Below are positions 34,976 to 43,637 of a stretch of DNA of 64,000 nt, in pieces. A model generated the notes under the pieces. The model ran no database searches, was not told where the DNA came from, and worked only from the letters and a program-made list of their open reading frames with translations. Where the stretch lies: the NCBI RefSeq assembly GCF_030053135.1, contig NZ_CP125651.1:496001-560000 (forward strand), given 5' to 3'. The position numbers and the translations under genes are program-made. How positions within the stretch are numbered: position 1 is the first letter of the stretch; every line of letters starts with the position of its first letter. The DNA is from Rhizobium sp. BT04. Its GTDB lineage: Bacteria; Pseudomonadota; Alphaproteobacteria; Rhizobiales; Rhizobiaceae.

Positions 34976-34997
34976 ATTTGTCGGCTGACAAATTCAC
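34972..34997. promoter_or_regulatory. Perfect palindrome between repA and repB
   Basis: GTGAATTTGTC and GACAAATTCAC are perfect 11-base arms around a 4-base centre, beginning at the repA stop codon. Some repABC plasmids carry parS here. It does not fit the GTT-N10-AAC pattern, so it may be an operator or an RNA hairpin that lowers repB translation instead. Confidence 0.5.
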
Positions 34998-35045
34998 GGT
35001 TTCCTCAAACCGAATCAATTGGTTCACTGCCGATCGGAGGACGTG

Positions 35046-36020
35046 ATGGCACGAAAGAATCTGCTGGAAGGGCTGGCCGGCATGCCGGACGAGAGTGCGG
35101 CGCCGAACTATCCGATGCGCGGCGCGGGCCGGTCGCTGGTCCGCTCGCTGGATGAGCTCGCCAAACAGGCGGAAAAATTCCTGGAGGGCGAGGCGGTCGT
35201 CGATCTCGACCCCGATGTCGTGGAAGCTTCCTTCGTCAAGGACCGCCTGTCCGAAGACGACGAGGATTTTCAAGCGCTGGTCGCGGCGATCCGCGCCCGC
35301 GGCCAGGATACGCCCATCCTGGTGCGTCCCCACGGCAAGATCGACGGACGCTACCAGGTCGTCTTCGGCCATCGCCGGCTGCGCGCGGCCCGCGAGCTCG
35401 GCCGCAATGTCAGGGCCGTCGTCAAGACGATGGACGACCGCACCCATGTGATCGCCCAGGGGCAGGAGAATTCGGCCCGCGCCGATCTCACCTTCATCGA
35501 GCGCGCGCTGTTTGCCAGCCGGCTGGAAGAACTCGGCTACGACAGGCAGGTCATCTCGACCGCACTTGCCGCCAATGCGGCGTCGGTCTCGAAGATGATT
35601 TCGGTCATGGATCGCATTTCGCCGGAAGTCGTCCAGGCGATCGGCCCGGCACCCGGCGTCGGCCGCGAACGCTGGGTGGAGCTTTCGCTGCTCGCCGGCA
35701 AGGCATCCAATGCGGCAGATATCGCCAAGCTCATGGACGAGGACAGCTTTCCCCAGTTGCCTTCCGACAAACGTTTCGAAGCGCTCTACACGGGGCTGAA
35801 CAAAAGCGCCCGGCCGGTGAGAAAGGCGCAGGTGGCAGCAGCGAAGATCAAATGGCAGCCGCGGGACAAGGCCGTCCAAGCGGAAATGAAGAATGACGGC
35901 AAGGCGTTTTCGCTCTCGATGAAGGCGAAAAATGCCGGCCGCTTCGGAGAATTTCTCTCCAGCAGGCTGGATGCGCTCTATGAGCAATTCCTCGCCGAGG
36001 AGGGCAAACAAGGAGTCTGA
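35046..36020 (+). CDS. repB: RepB, plasmid partition protein (ParB family)
   Basis: From the ATG at 35046 (GGAGG 5 bases upstream) the protein has 324 residues. It shows the ParB/Spo0J nuclease-like core with VFGHRRLRAARELG, QGQENSARADLTFIERA, and a following helix-turn-helix (VISTALAANAASVSKMISVM). RepB binds parS and works with RepA in segregation. The gene is complete and follows repA in the standard order. Confidence 0.95.
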   Translation: MARKNLLEGLAGMPDESAAPNYPMRGAGRSLVRSLDELAKQAEKFLEGEAVVDLDPDVVEASFVKDRLSEDDEDFQALVAAIRARGQDTPILVRPHGKIDGRYQVVFGHRRLRAARELGRNVRAVVKTMDDRTHVIAQGQENSARADLTFIERALFASRLEELGYDRQVISTALAANAASVSKMISVMDRISPEVVQAIGPAPGVGRERWVELSLLAGKASNAADIAKLMDEDSFPQLPSDKRFEALYTGLNKSARPVRKAQVAAAKIKWQPRDKAVQAEMKNDGKAFSLSMKAKNAGRFGEFLSSRLDALYEQFLAEEGKQGV

Positions 36021-36027
36021 AACCGCA

Positions 36028-36084
36028 AAAGAAAAAGGCCCCCAAACGAACGAGTCGTGGAAGCCCTTCTCACATCCTTAAGCA
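36028..36084 (-). ncRNA. Countertranscribed RNA (incA-type) between repB and repC
   Basis: On the minus strand TTGACT (36114-36119), 17 bases and GATTCT (36091-36096) form a promoter. About 50 bases later lies a stem of CUUCC paired with GGGGG followed by CCUUUUUCUUUU, an intrinsic terminator at about 36028-36066. repABC plasmids make a 50-60-nt antisense RNA from this interval that limits repC translation and gives incompatibility. Exact ends are estimates. Confidence 0.65.
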
Positions 36085-36124
36085 AGACAGAGAATCGCAT
36101 TTTCACGAATCCCAGTCAAGAGTC

Positions 36125-36168
36125 CTGCAGCGCTGCGCGTCCTTTAAGACGCACAAATAACGCTGCAG
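36125..36168 (+). promoter_or_regulatory. repC leader hairpins (S-element type)
   Basis: CTGCAGCG (36125-36132) pairs with CGCTGCAG (36161-36168), and inside them GCGTC pairs with GACGC around CTTTAA. The structure lies in the repC leader, 64 bp before the ATG. In repABC plasmids binding of the antisense RNA favours a hairpin like this that hides the repC start region. Confidence 0.5.
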
Positions 36169-36231
36169 CACTCTCAACCCTCGCATCGTTTTGGTGAGCG
36201 GATTTCTTTTGCCTGATCAAAGGTGAAGGAA

Positions 36232-37518
36232 ATGGAGAGTGAATATGTGACGACGCCCTTCGGGCGGCGGTCGATGTCGCTTGCCATGCTGCTGAAACAG
36301 CGGCGGGGCGAAGCGATCGAGGCCGGGACGACGCGTAACAAGTGGAAGCTGTTCCGATCGGTCTGCGAAGCCAGGGCAGGGCTTGACGTGACCGACCGGG
36401 CACTCACAGTGCTCGATGCGCTGCTGACCTTTTATCCCGAGGACGACCTCTCCAGCGAAAAACCGCTGGTCGTCTTCCCCTCGAACGCGCAGCTTTTGCT
36501 GCGAGCCCGCGGCATGGCCGCCGCGACGCTGCGTCGGCACCTCGCCGTGCTCGTCGAGGCCGGCCTCATCTCCCGCAAGGACAGCCCGAACGGCAAGCGT
36601 TACGTGCGTCGCGGCCGGGAAGGCGGGATCGACGAAGCCTATGGCTTCAACCTCGCCCCGCTTCTCGCCCGCGCCACCGAGATCGAAGCGATCGCAGCGA
36701 GGATCGCCGCCAACCGGCAGATGCTGCGCGCAATGAAGGAGCGGCTGACGATCTGCAGGCGCGACATCGCCAAGCTCATCTCCGCAGCCATCGAGGAAGC
36801 CGTTCCCGGCGACTGGGAGCGCGCCTCTTCGATGTTTCATGCGCTGTTGCAGCGCATTCCGAGGGCCGCAACGCTGGAAAACCTCGCACCGATCCTCGAA
36901 GAACTCGAGACAATCCGGCTTGGCGTCATCAACACATTGGAAACTCAAGAGAAAATTCGAATAGCGAGCACCAATGAATCCCAGAATGAGCGTCACATAC
37001 AGAATTCGAGTCCCGAATCCACATCTGAATCTGAACCGGGTTTGGAAACGGGACAAGAGGCGGGCCGGCATCACGAGCCGAGAGAAGAACTGGACAGCCA
37101 TGAACCCGGAATGGCCGGGAATGGCGGGGAGGGATCGGGGGCCATGGCCCCGAGGAATGCCGGGCGATTGAATTCTTTCCCACTCGGCACTGTTCTTCAG
37201 TCCTGCCCTGATATCGTCGACTACGGGCCAGGCGGCGCGATCGCCAGCTGGCGGGATCTGATGATGGCGGCCGCCGTCGTGCGCTCGATGCTGGGCGTCA
37301 GCCCATCGGCCTATGAGCAAGCCGCCTCGGTAATGGGGCTGGAGAACGCCGCCACCGTCATGGCCTGTATTCTGCAGAGGGGAGGGTGCATCAACTCCGC
37401 CGGCGGCTATCTCAGGGACCTCACGCGGCGGACCGAACGCGGTGAATTCGCGCTTGGCCCGATGCTGATGGCGCTGCTGCGGGTGAAAAGCCTGGCTGAC
37501 AGCCGGGCCGGTACATGA
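36232..37518 (+). CDS. repC: RepC, replication initiator protein
   Basis: The 428-residue protein has the RepC architecture: an N-terminal winged-helix DNA-binding half (GRRSMSLAMLLKQRRGEAIE, RARGMAAATLRRHLAVLVEAG, SPNGKRYVRR), a variable acidic linker (about 250-310, rich in Glu, Ser and Asn) and a C-terminal half with YGPGGAIASWRDLMMAAAVV. RepC initiates replication, and oriV normally lies inside repC itself, in its AT-richer central part. The ATG at 36232 follows AAGGTGAAGGAA. It ends 11 bp from the convergent chemoreceptor gene. Confidence 0.95.
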   Translation: MESEYVTTPFGRRSMSLAMLLKQRRGEAIEAGTTRNKWKLFRSVCEARAGLDVTDRALTVLDALLTFYPEDDLSSEKPLVVFPSNAQLLLRARGMAAATLRRHLAVLVEAGLISRKDSPNGKRYVRRGREGGIDEAYGFNLAPLLARATEIEAIAARIAANRQMLRAMKERLTICRRDIAKLISAAIEEAVPGDWERASSMFHALLQRIPRAATLENLAPILEELETIRLGVINTLETQEKIRIASTNESQNERHIQNSSPESTSESEPGLETGQEAGRHHEPREELDSHEPGMAGNGGEGSGAMAPRNAGRLNSFPLGTVLQSCPDIVDYGPGGAIASWRDLMMAAAVVRSMLGVSPSAYEQAASVMGLENAATVMACILQRGGCINSAGGYLRDLTRRTERGEFALGPMLMALLRVKSLADSRAGT

Positions 37519-37529
37519 TCGTGCTTCGC

Positions 37530-39335
37530 TCAGGCCGCGTCGCGATAGCTTCGCGTGCCGGGCTCCGCTCTGCCGAGTTCGAACTGGGTGACCAGTTCGC
37601 GCAGGCGCTCGGCCTCGCCGGCGAGCGTGACGCCGGCGGCTGTGGTTTCCTCCACCATCGCGGCATTCTGCTGGGTCACCTGGTCGAGCTGACGCATCGC
37701 CGAATTGACTTCCGACAGGCTTGTGGCCTGTTCGCGTGCCGAGGCCGCCAGCGCATCCATGCGCTGGTTGATATCGACGATGAAGCGGCCGATGTCGCCG
37801 AGGGCGGCGCCCGTCTGATTGACCAGTTCGACGCCGCCGGCGACCTTGGAGGATGCCCGCCCGATCAGATCCTTGATCTCCCTGGCGGCCTGCGCCGAAC
37901 GTTGTGCGAGTTCGCGCACCTCCTGGGCGACGACGGCAAAACCCTTGCCGGCCTCGCCGGCGCGCGCGGCCTCGACACCGGCATTCAGCGCCAGCAGGTT
38001 GGTCTGGAAGGCAATTTGGTCGATGACGGCGATGATATTGTTGATCTGCCTGGAGGATTCCTCGATCTGGCCCATCGCGTCGACCGTCTGGGCCACCACC
38101 TTGCCCGATGCCAGCGCGCTGCGATTGGCGTCGTCGGCGACGCTGCGGGCCTCCTCGGCGATCTCGAAGGCTTCGGTGACCTTGGTGGTGACGGCACTCA
38201 GCGCCGCGGCGGTCTCTTCGAGCGTCGCCGCCTGCCGCTCGGTGCGGCCGGAGAGTTCGTTGGAGCCGTTGCTGATCTCGCGGGTGCCGGCATTGATGAT
38301 CGACACGCTTTCGGAAACGGAAAGCAGCGTGCGCCCGAGTTGCTCGACGGAGGCGTTGAAATCATGCCTGAGCGGTTCGAATTCCGGCGCGAACCGCTCC
38401 GAGAGTTTGAACGCAAGATCGCCCTCCGCGAGCCGCTTCAGCCCGGCCGCCAGCCCCGATGTGGCGACCGTCAGCCGCTCGGCCGCCCTCCGTTCCGCCT
38501 GCTCCTGGTCGACCAGCCGGTTTGCTTCCGCCAGTCGCCGGTTCTCCTCGGCCTCGCTTTCGAGCCGGGTGCGGGCGATGGCGTTCTGGCGGAAGACTTC
38601 CACCGAACCCGCCATCAGGCCGATCTCGTCGCGGCGCCCGGCATAGGGGATCGCCTTATCCGTCTCGCCGTTCGCGAGTTCCTGCATGGATTGGGTGATG
38701 CGCTGGATCGGGCGCGACACATGCCGAGCGATGGCGATCAGGATGCCGAGGCCAATGATGGCGGCGAGGCCCGCCAAGGCCAATTCGACTTCGATCTTCG
38801 TCTCCAGCGCGCTGCCGGCATCGGCCACACTCTCTGTCGCGATCTTATCGACGATGGCGTTGACCGCCGCAATTCCGGTCAGGATTGCCTGCTGCGAGCG
38901 CGCCAACTTCTCGGCTGTCGGCACTTCGTCCGCCGGCTGCAGGCCGAGGCTGACCCTGACGTCCTTTTCCCAGACATCATGCGCCTGGCGGAGAGACCGT
39001 ACCCCCTCGGTCAGCGACGTCGCGAGATCGATGCCGCCGAGTTCGTCGAGCGACTGCGTCAGCGCGCCGTTGCTGTCGTCGAACTCGGTCTTGATCTCGG
39101 CCGCCGAAACGAAATTCGTCATCGACAGCACCCGGTCGACGACCGATGTGGCCTGCCTGAACTGTTGCTCGATATGGGCGGAGGCCAGCTTGGCGTTCAC
39201 CGCCTCCTGCACCACCGCGGCGACCCGGGTCTGGCCGGTGACCGCCTGGTAACCGATCAGGAATGCGCTGCCGAAGCCGACGACGATCGTCGCCACCATC
39301 GGAACGAGAATCTGCATGCGTATGGAAAGTGTCAT
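37530..39335 (-). CDS. Methyl-accepting chemotaxis protein
   Basis: The 601-residue receptor has two membrane helices (about 8-30 and 182-204) around a helical periplasmic sensor of about 150 residues, a HAMP linker ([20 protein letters not shown]) and the signalling domain with [20 protein letters not shown]. There is no C-terminal CheR-type pentapeptide. It starts 9 bp after the stop of the cytochrome c peroxidase gene and is almost certainly co-transcribed with it, which suggests a redox-related signal. Confidence 0.93.
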   Translation of the reverse strand: MTLSIRMQILVPMVATIVVGFGSAFLIGYQAVTGQTRVAAVVQEAVNAKLASAHIEQQFRQATSVVDRVLSMTNFVSAAEIKTEFDDSNGALTQSLDELGGIDLATSLTEGVRSLRQAHDVWEKDVRVSLGLQPADEVPTAEKLARSQQAILTGIAAVNAIVDKIATESVADAGSALETKIEVELALAGLAAIIGLGILIAIARHVSRPIQRITQSMQELANGETDKAIPYAGRRDEIGLMAGSVEVFRQNAIARTRLESEAEENRRLAEANRLVDQEQAERRAAERLTVATSGLAAGLKRLAEGDLAFKLSERFAPEFEPLRHDFNASVEQLGRTLLSVSESVSIINAGTREISNGSNELSGRTERQAATLEETAAALSAVTTKVTEAFEIAEEARSVADDANRSALASGKVVAQTVDAMGQIEESSRQINNIIAVIDQIAFQTNLLALNAGVEAARAGEAGKGFAVVAQEVRELAQRSAQAAREIKDLIGRASSKVAGGVELVNQTGAALGDIGRFIVDINQRMDALAASAREQATSLSEVNSAMRQLDQVTQQNAAMVEETTAAGVTLAGEAERLRELVTQFELGRAEPGTRSYRDAA

Positions 39336-39344
39336 GCCTGCACC

Positions 39345-40331
39345 TCAGTTCGGCAGCGTCGGAAGGGGGATGTCCTGCTTCTCGGCGGTCAAGGTTCCGA
39401 GAAAGGCGATCAGATCGCTGCGTTCCTGGTCCGTCAGCAGAAAGGCCGACATGTCGGGATCGAGCGACGGACGGCTGACGCCGCCACTTTCGTAATGGGC
39501 AATCACCTCGTCCATGCTCTTCAAGCTGCCGTCATGCATATAGGGACCACGGTAGAGCGTGTTGCGCAGGCCGGGCGTCTTGAAAGCATATTTGTTGCCA
39601 GGACTGCTCGGATCGATCTTATAGCGGCCGATATCCTCGCTCGGCAGGCCGATGTCATGGAACTTGTTGTCGGTGAAATTCCAGCCGGAATGGCAGGCGG
39701 AACAGCCAGCCGTGCCGGTGAACAGGTCGAAGCCGCGCTTGGCGCTGTCGGAGACCGCCTTCTCGTCGCCGTCCACCCAGCGGTCGAAGGGCGACCAGTT
39801 GGAAACCACCGTCCGCTCATAGGTGGCAATCGCCGTCAGCAGCGTCTCCTTGGAGATGCCCTTATCCGGGAAGACCTCGCCGAACCACTTCTTGTAATCG
39901 GGTATGTCTTGCATTTCGGTGACGGCGGTATCGAGCTTGCCGTTCATTTCGGCCGAGGCCGTGATCGGGCCGGCGGCCTGCTCCTCCAGGTTTGGCGCGC
40001 GGCCGTCCCAAAAGAAAGGCGTGACCCAGGCAACGTTCAATACCGTGGGGGCCTGGCGCCCGAGCGCGGTATTGGCCGCGCCAATTGGCGTTTTGACAGG
40101 CGTCTCGAAACCGAAGGACGGGTTATGACAGCTGGCGCAGGTCATGTTCTTGTTGCCGGAAAGCCTGGGGTCGAAGAACAGCATCTTGCCGAGCGTCGCC
40201 AACTGAGGGGAATAGGCCGTCACCCCCTCGAAAGGCACCGTAAGCGGCCGTTTATAGGCGGAAAGATCGGCGGCAGCACCGGGCTGGACTACAGCCAGTG
40301 CAAATAGGGAAGCAACAATCAGGAAACGCAT
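39345..40331 (-). CDS. Di-haem cytochrome c peroxidase (CcpA/MauG family)
   Basis: The 328-residue protein has a cleavable signal peptide (cleavage near ...PGAAA) and two haem c motifs, CASCH at 65-69 and CSACH at 210-214. These enzymes reduce hydrogen peroxide in the periplasm using electrons from cytochrome c. The segments FDPRLSGN and GLRNTLYRGPYMHDGSLKS are typical of the family. It is the first gene of a two-gene unit with a chemoreceptor. The 174 bp upstream (40332-40505) hold its promoter region and no gene. Confidence 0.92.
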   Translation of the reverse strand: MRFLIVASLFALAVVQPGAAADLSAYKRPLTVPFEGVTAYSPQLATLGKMLFFDPRLSGNKNMTCASCHNPSFGFETPVKTPIGAANTALGRQAPTVLNVAWVTPFFWDGRAPNLEEQAAGPITASAEMNGKLDTAVTEMQDIPDYKKWFGEVFPDKGISKETLLTAIATYERTVVSNWSPFDRWVDGDEKAVSDSAKRGFDLFTGTAGCSACHSGWNFTDNKFHDIGLPSEDIGRYKIDPSSPGNKYAFKTPGLRNTLYRGPYMHDGSLKSMDEVIAHYESGGVSRPSLDPDMSAFLLTDQERSDLIAFLGTLTAEKQDIPLPTLPN

Positions 40332-40505
40332 CGTTCTAGCAAGTCCGGAGGAAGTTTCTGGTTGATGCTAGATTTAGCGCAATTGCATTAACGGTCTGTA
40401 AAGCAAACTATACTTGAGGACAGCGCGAAGGTTTTAACAATGCGCCATCGCGATCGTCAGCAGGCGCAAACTATGGAACGCGACGCAGTATTCCCCGATC
40501 TCGGC

Positions 40506-40988
40506 TTAGCCGGCTCGGGCTGACGAACTCTTCCTGCTGAGAAGGGCTGCGCGAATCTGTTCGTTCTTGCTCAGAAGGGGAGGGGGAGGCGGGGCTGGCT
40601 CCTCGGGCGCCTCGGCCTTGCCGGCATTCTGCTTGAGGCTCAGGAAGCGTTTTTGCGCGACCAGCCGATCTTCTGACGACAGCGGTTCGACCGGTTCGCC
40701 GTCAAGGCCGTGGCGCATGGAATCGGGCTGGGCGCTGGCGAAATAATAGCGCCGGCAATGAACATAGGCGGCCGTCGCGCGCCTCAGTGTCGTCACGCCG
40801 GCATCGGGCTTCAGGAGCGGGCGCAGCTCGTTGAAGAGGCCGACGGCAAAGGGGAGGACAGGATCTCCCGGCTTGGCGGGAAGCACGCCGACCGGCCGGA
40901 TCAACAGCATGTTGATCGCGTTTGCCTTCTCCACATCGAGCTCGGCTGCCGCAATCGGCCCGCGGCTGATCTTCCAGGGTTTATCCAT
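40506..40988 (-). CDS. ProQ/FinO-family RNA-binding protein
   Basis: The 160-residue protein contains a FinO/ProQ core: NAINMLLIRPVGVLP, then FNELRPLLKPDAGVTTLRRA, CRRYYFASAQ and RHGLDGEPVEPLSSEDRL. The C-terminal 50 residues are rich in Pro, Glu and Lys and presumably flexible. GGAGG lies 5 bases before the ATG. Family members bind structured small RNAs and 3' ends of messages. On a plasmid, one role could be to act on the antisense RNA of repC, but nothing here shows that. Confidence 0.8.
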   Translation of the reverse strand: MDKPWKISRGPIAAAELDVEKANAINMLLIRPVGVLPAKPGDPVLPFAVGLFNELRPLLKPDAGVTTLRRATAAYVHCRRYYFASAQPDSMRHGLDGEPVEPLSSEDRLVAQKRFLSLKQNAGKAEAPEEPAPPPPPLLSKNEQIRAALLSRKSSSARAG

Positions 40989-41221
40989 GCATCCTCCATA
41001 GCGACCGACTGTGATGGTATCTTGACGGACAGGGCCAATAGCGGCGCAGTTCGCACATTGTCAGCCCTGCCGCAAGCCGCCATTTCCGCGCAGACACAGG
41101 CTGGTCTTATCGGCCTGCCATTCCATCTAATCGTTTTTATCACCGAATATGCATTGACCTCCAGCATCGATTACACTTCTTATCCGCGCCCAAGAAGAGT
41201 GACCGGCCGCGGGGAGGATAT

Positions 41222-42157
41222 ATGCGGGTTTTCTCGAGCATTGACGAGCTGCGCCACACGCTCGATGCGTTGAAGCGCCAGGGGCGTACCGTGGCCCTGG
41301 TGCCGACGATGGGCTATCTCCATGCCGGTCATATGGAGCTCGTATCGCGCGCCCGGGCCGAGAACGACCTCGTCGTCGTGTCGATTTTCGTCAATCCGCT
41401 GCAGTTCGGTCAAGCGGAAGACCTCAGCAAATATCCGCGCGATCTGGAACGCGATTCAGCCATGCTCAAGCAGGCCGGTGTCAATTTCCTTTTCGCGCCC
41501 GGTGTCGAAGACATGTATCCGCGCCCGATACTGGCTGTCGTCGATGTTCCCGATCTCGGCCGCGAACTCGAAGGTGCGGTCAGGCCTGGGCATTTTGCCG
41601 GCGTCGCCACCGTCGTCTCCAAGCTGTTCAACATCGTGCAGCCGCAGACCGCCTATTTCGGAGAGAAGGACTACCAGCAGGTGGTCATCATCAAGCGCAT
41701 GGTGGAGGATCTCGCCATACCGGTGCGGGTGATATCGGTGCCGACCGTCAGGGATGCCGATGGCCTCGCCTTCTCGTCGCGCAATGTCTATCTCAGTGCT
41801 GAGGAGCGGCGTGCCGCGGCGATCGTCCCGCAGACCCTCGACGAGGCCGAGCGCCTGGTTGCCGACGGCCTGACGGATGCCAGGGAATTGGAAGCAAAGC
41901 TCACGACCTTTCTCGGTCGCGAGCCTCTGGCAAAGCCCGAAGTCGTCGCCGTCAGAGATGCTTCGACACTGGAGCCGGTCGGCTCGATTGAAGAGCCTGT
42001 CGTCGTCGCACTCTTCGTTCGGTTCGGCTCGACGCGGCTTCTCGACAACCGCGTGATCGGCAGCAACCGGGCTGCCGGGAGCAACCGGATTGCCGGGGTT
42101 ATCGGCGGGAAGGGCCAAACGGGAAAGAGCCAGCCGGGAAAGGGGGTAACGAAATGA
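41222..42157 (+). CDS. panC: Pantothenate synthetase
   Basis: PanC joins pantoate and beta-alanine with ATP. The sequence shows the family blocks [18 protein letters not shown] (HIGH-type), [19 protein letters not shown] and [13 protein letters not shown]. The protein is 311 residues, about 28 longer than usual, because of a C-terminal tail of degenerate repeats ([13 protein letters not shown] and [13 protein letters not shown]) after the normal end at [15 protein letters not shown] precedes the ATG. Its stop overlaps panB, so both form one operon. Confidence 0.96.
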   Translation: MRVFSSIDELRHTLDALKRQGRTVALVPTMGYLHAGHMELVSRARAENDLVVVSIFVNPLQFGQAEDLSKYPRDLERDSAMLKQAGVNFLFAPGVEDMYPRPILAVVDVPDLGRELEGAVRPGHFAGVATVVSKLFNIVQPQTAYFGEKDYQQVVIIKRMVEDLAIPVRVISVPTVRDADGLAFSSRNVYLSAEERRAAAIVPQTLDEAERLVADGLTDARELEAKLTTFLGREPLAKPEVVAVRDASTLEPVGSIEEPVVVALFVRFGSTRLLDNRVIGSNRAAGSNRIAGVIGGKGQTGKSQPGKGVTK

Positions 42158-42975
42158 GCGCCACCGGATCTCAAAAGCGCCTGACGCCGACCCGCATCTC
42201 AGCCATGAAGGGCGGCAAACCGATCGTCTGCCTGACCGCCTATACAACGCCGATGGCGCGCCTGCTCGATGAGCATTGCGATCTCCTGCTGGTCGGGGAT
42301 TCGCTCGGCATGGTGCTCTACGGCATGGAGACCACCATCGGCGTCACGCTCGACATGATGATCGCCCATGGCAAGGCGGTGATGCGCGGCGCCGGCCAAG
42401 CCTGCGTCGTCGTCGACATGCCGTTCGGCAGTTATCAGGAATCGAAAGAGGTTGCCTTCCGCAATGCCGTCCGCATCCTGCAGGACACCGGCTGCGATGC
42501 CGTCAAGCTGGAGGGCGGCGAGGAGATGGCCGAGACCATCGCCTTTTTGACGAAGCGGGGCATTCCGGTCATGGGGCATATCGGCCTGATGCCGCAGCAG
42601 GTCCAAACCGCGGGCGGCTATCGTTCCGTCGGCCATTCCGAACACGAGACCTCGAAGATCCGGCGCGACGCGCATGCCATCGGCGGCTCGGGCGCCTTTG
42701 CCGTCGTCGTCGAAGGCACGGTGGAGCCGCTCGCCCGGGAAGTGACTTCGGCCATCCACATACCGACCATCGGTATCGGTGCGTCCGCCGCCTGCGACGG
42801 CCAGGTTCTGGTCTCCGATGACATCCTCGGGCTCTTCAACGATTTCACCCCGCGTTTCGTCAAACGCTACGACGAACTCGGCAAGAGGATCGCCGCGGCC
42901 GTCTCCACCTATGCCGACGAGGTGCGATCGCGAAAGTTTCCGGCCGCGGAGCACACGTTCAAGCGCCGCTCCTAG
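42154..42975 (+). CDS. panB: 3-methyl-2-oxobutanoate hydroxymethyltransferase
   Basis: PanB adds a hydroxymethyl group to ketoisovalerate, the first step to pantoate. The 273-residue protein has [30 protein letters not shown] (metal-site Asp), VKLEGGEEM and MGHIGLMPQ, all characteristic. It overlaps panC by four bases. In R. etli CFN42 these genes lie on plasmid p42f and are the only copies, so the plasmid is needed for growth without pantothenate; that this also applies here is inference. Confidence 0.96.
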   Translation: MSATGSQKRLTPTRISAMKGGKPIVCLTAYTTPMARLLDEHCDLLLVGDSLGMVLYGMETTIGVTLDMMIAHGKAVMRGAGQACVVVDMPFGSYQESKEVAFRNAVRILQDTGCDAVKLEGGEEMAETIAFLTKRGIPVMGHIGLMPQQVQTAGGYRSVGHSEHETSKIRRDAHAIGGSGAFAVVVEGTVEPLAREVTSAIHIPTIGIGASAACDGQVLVSDDILGLFNDFTPRFVKRYDELGKRIAAAVSTYADEVRSRKFPAAEHTFKRRS

Positions 42976-42976
42976 A

Positions 42977-43018
42977 GCAATTCCTGGCAAAGCGTGAAGC
43001 GCTTTTGCCGGGAATTGC
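42977..43018. repeat. Palindromic intergenic repeat of rhizobial type
   Basis: Arms of 15 bases (GCAATTCCTGGCAAA and its complement with one mismatch) flank a GCGTGAAGCGCT centre. The sequence closely resembles a short palindromic element seen in many rhizobial intergenic regions. It directly follows panB and may act as its terminator, or mark the breakpoint next to the decayed gene. Confidence 0.65.
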
Positions 43019-43041
43019 GTAAAACAAAGGGATAAAACGTC

Positions 43042-43491
43042 GTGACCCAGCTGACATCCGAGGGCTCCCCCCGGTTGGACGCCGGCGTGGTCGCGGGATG
43101 GTACACCTTGTCGCCGAAATGGCAGGGCATCTGGGGAGACAAGTCCTCGCCTGCACCCGTTTCCGATTCCGTGAAGAAAGTCATGGTGTTCATGACCGAC
43201 GGCGAAACGAACACCCAATACGACCCGAGCGACAAGTTCGACTGGATCTGCTCTCAAACACAATCATCGGCGTGCAACGCCTTTGCCACTTCCGTGATGC
43301 AGACCGCATGCACGGCGATGAAGAAGAGCGGTATCGAAATCTATACGCTTTCCTATAGCGCCGATGCCGACGTGGTGAACATCCGCAACTGCGCCACCAA
43401 TGGCGCCCATTTCTTCACCGCCCCATCAAGACCGTCTACGAGGCGATCGCCGCTGCGATCCGCGGAAATAATTTTGCGGCTGACGCAGTAA
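43042..43491 (+). pseudogene. TadG-like (von Willebrand A) pilus-assembly fragment
   Basis: Only the last 150 or so residues of a much longer protein remain: WYTLSPKWQGIWGDKSSPAP, VMVFMTDGETNTQYDPSDKF and MKKSGIEIYTLSYSADADVV. This is the C-terminus of rhizobial TadG/VWA proteins, which normally have over 400 residues. After AHFFTAP the frame shifts, and the expected KTVYEAIAAAIRG is found in another frame; a second shift restores the ending LRLTQ. No start with a ribosome site is present. It is a remnant lying between the repeat and oxyR. Confidence 0.75.
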
Positions 43492-43602
43492 TCGTCGGCC
43501 GAAGACCTTTCAGGGACTAACCCGCGGCGGGGTTCTGCCACCCAGACACGCCACTCCAATGCTGTGTCGTCAGGAATGAAATGCGAGGGCGCAAGGGAAA
43601 AG

Positions 43603-43623
43603 CCCTCCCCCTTGTGGGGAGGG
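43603..43623 (-). terminator. Hairpin after oxyR
   Basis: CCCTCCCC and GGGGAGGG form an 8-bp stem with a 5-base loop, followed on the minus strand by CTTTTCCC. It lies 15 bp past the oxyR stop and is the likely terminator. The G-rich half-repeats next to it resemble a common rhizobial intergenic motif. Confidence 0.55.
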
Positions 43624-43637
43624 GTTGGGGAGGGGTC

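Noticed and set aside
34972..34997. Reading the repA-repB palindrome as a certain parS
   Set aside because: It is perfect but lacks the GTT and AAC ends; kept only as a candidate site.
37515..40307. 930-codon open frame running across the second chemoreceptor and the peroxidase
   Set aside because: It spans two genes of the other strand, including their 9-bp gap, and has antisense composition.
41222..42157. PanC tail as a separate small gene
   Set aside because: It is in frame with panC and has no start or ribosome site of its own.
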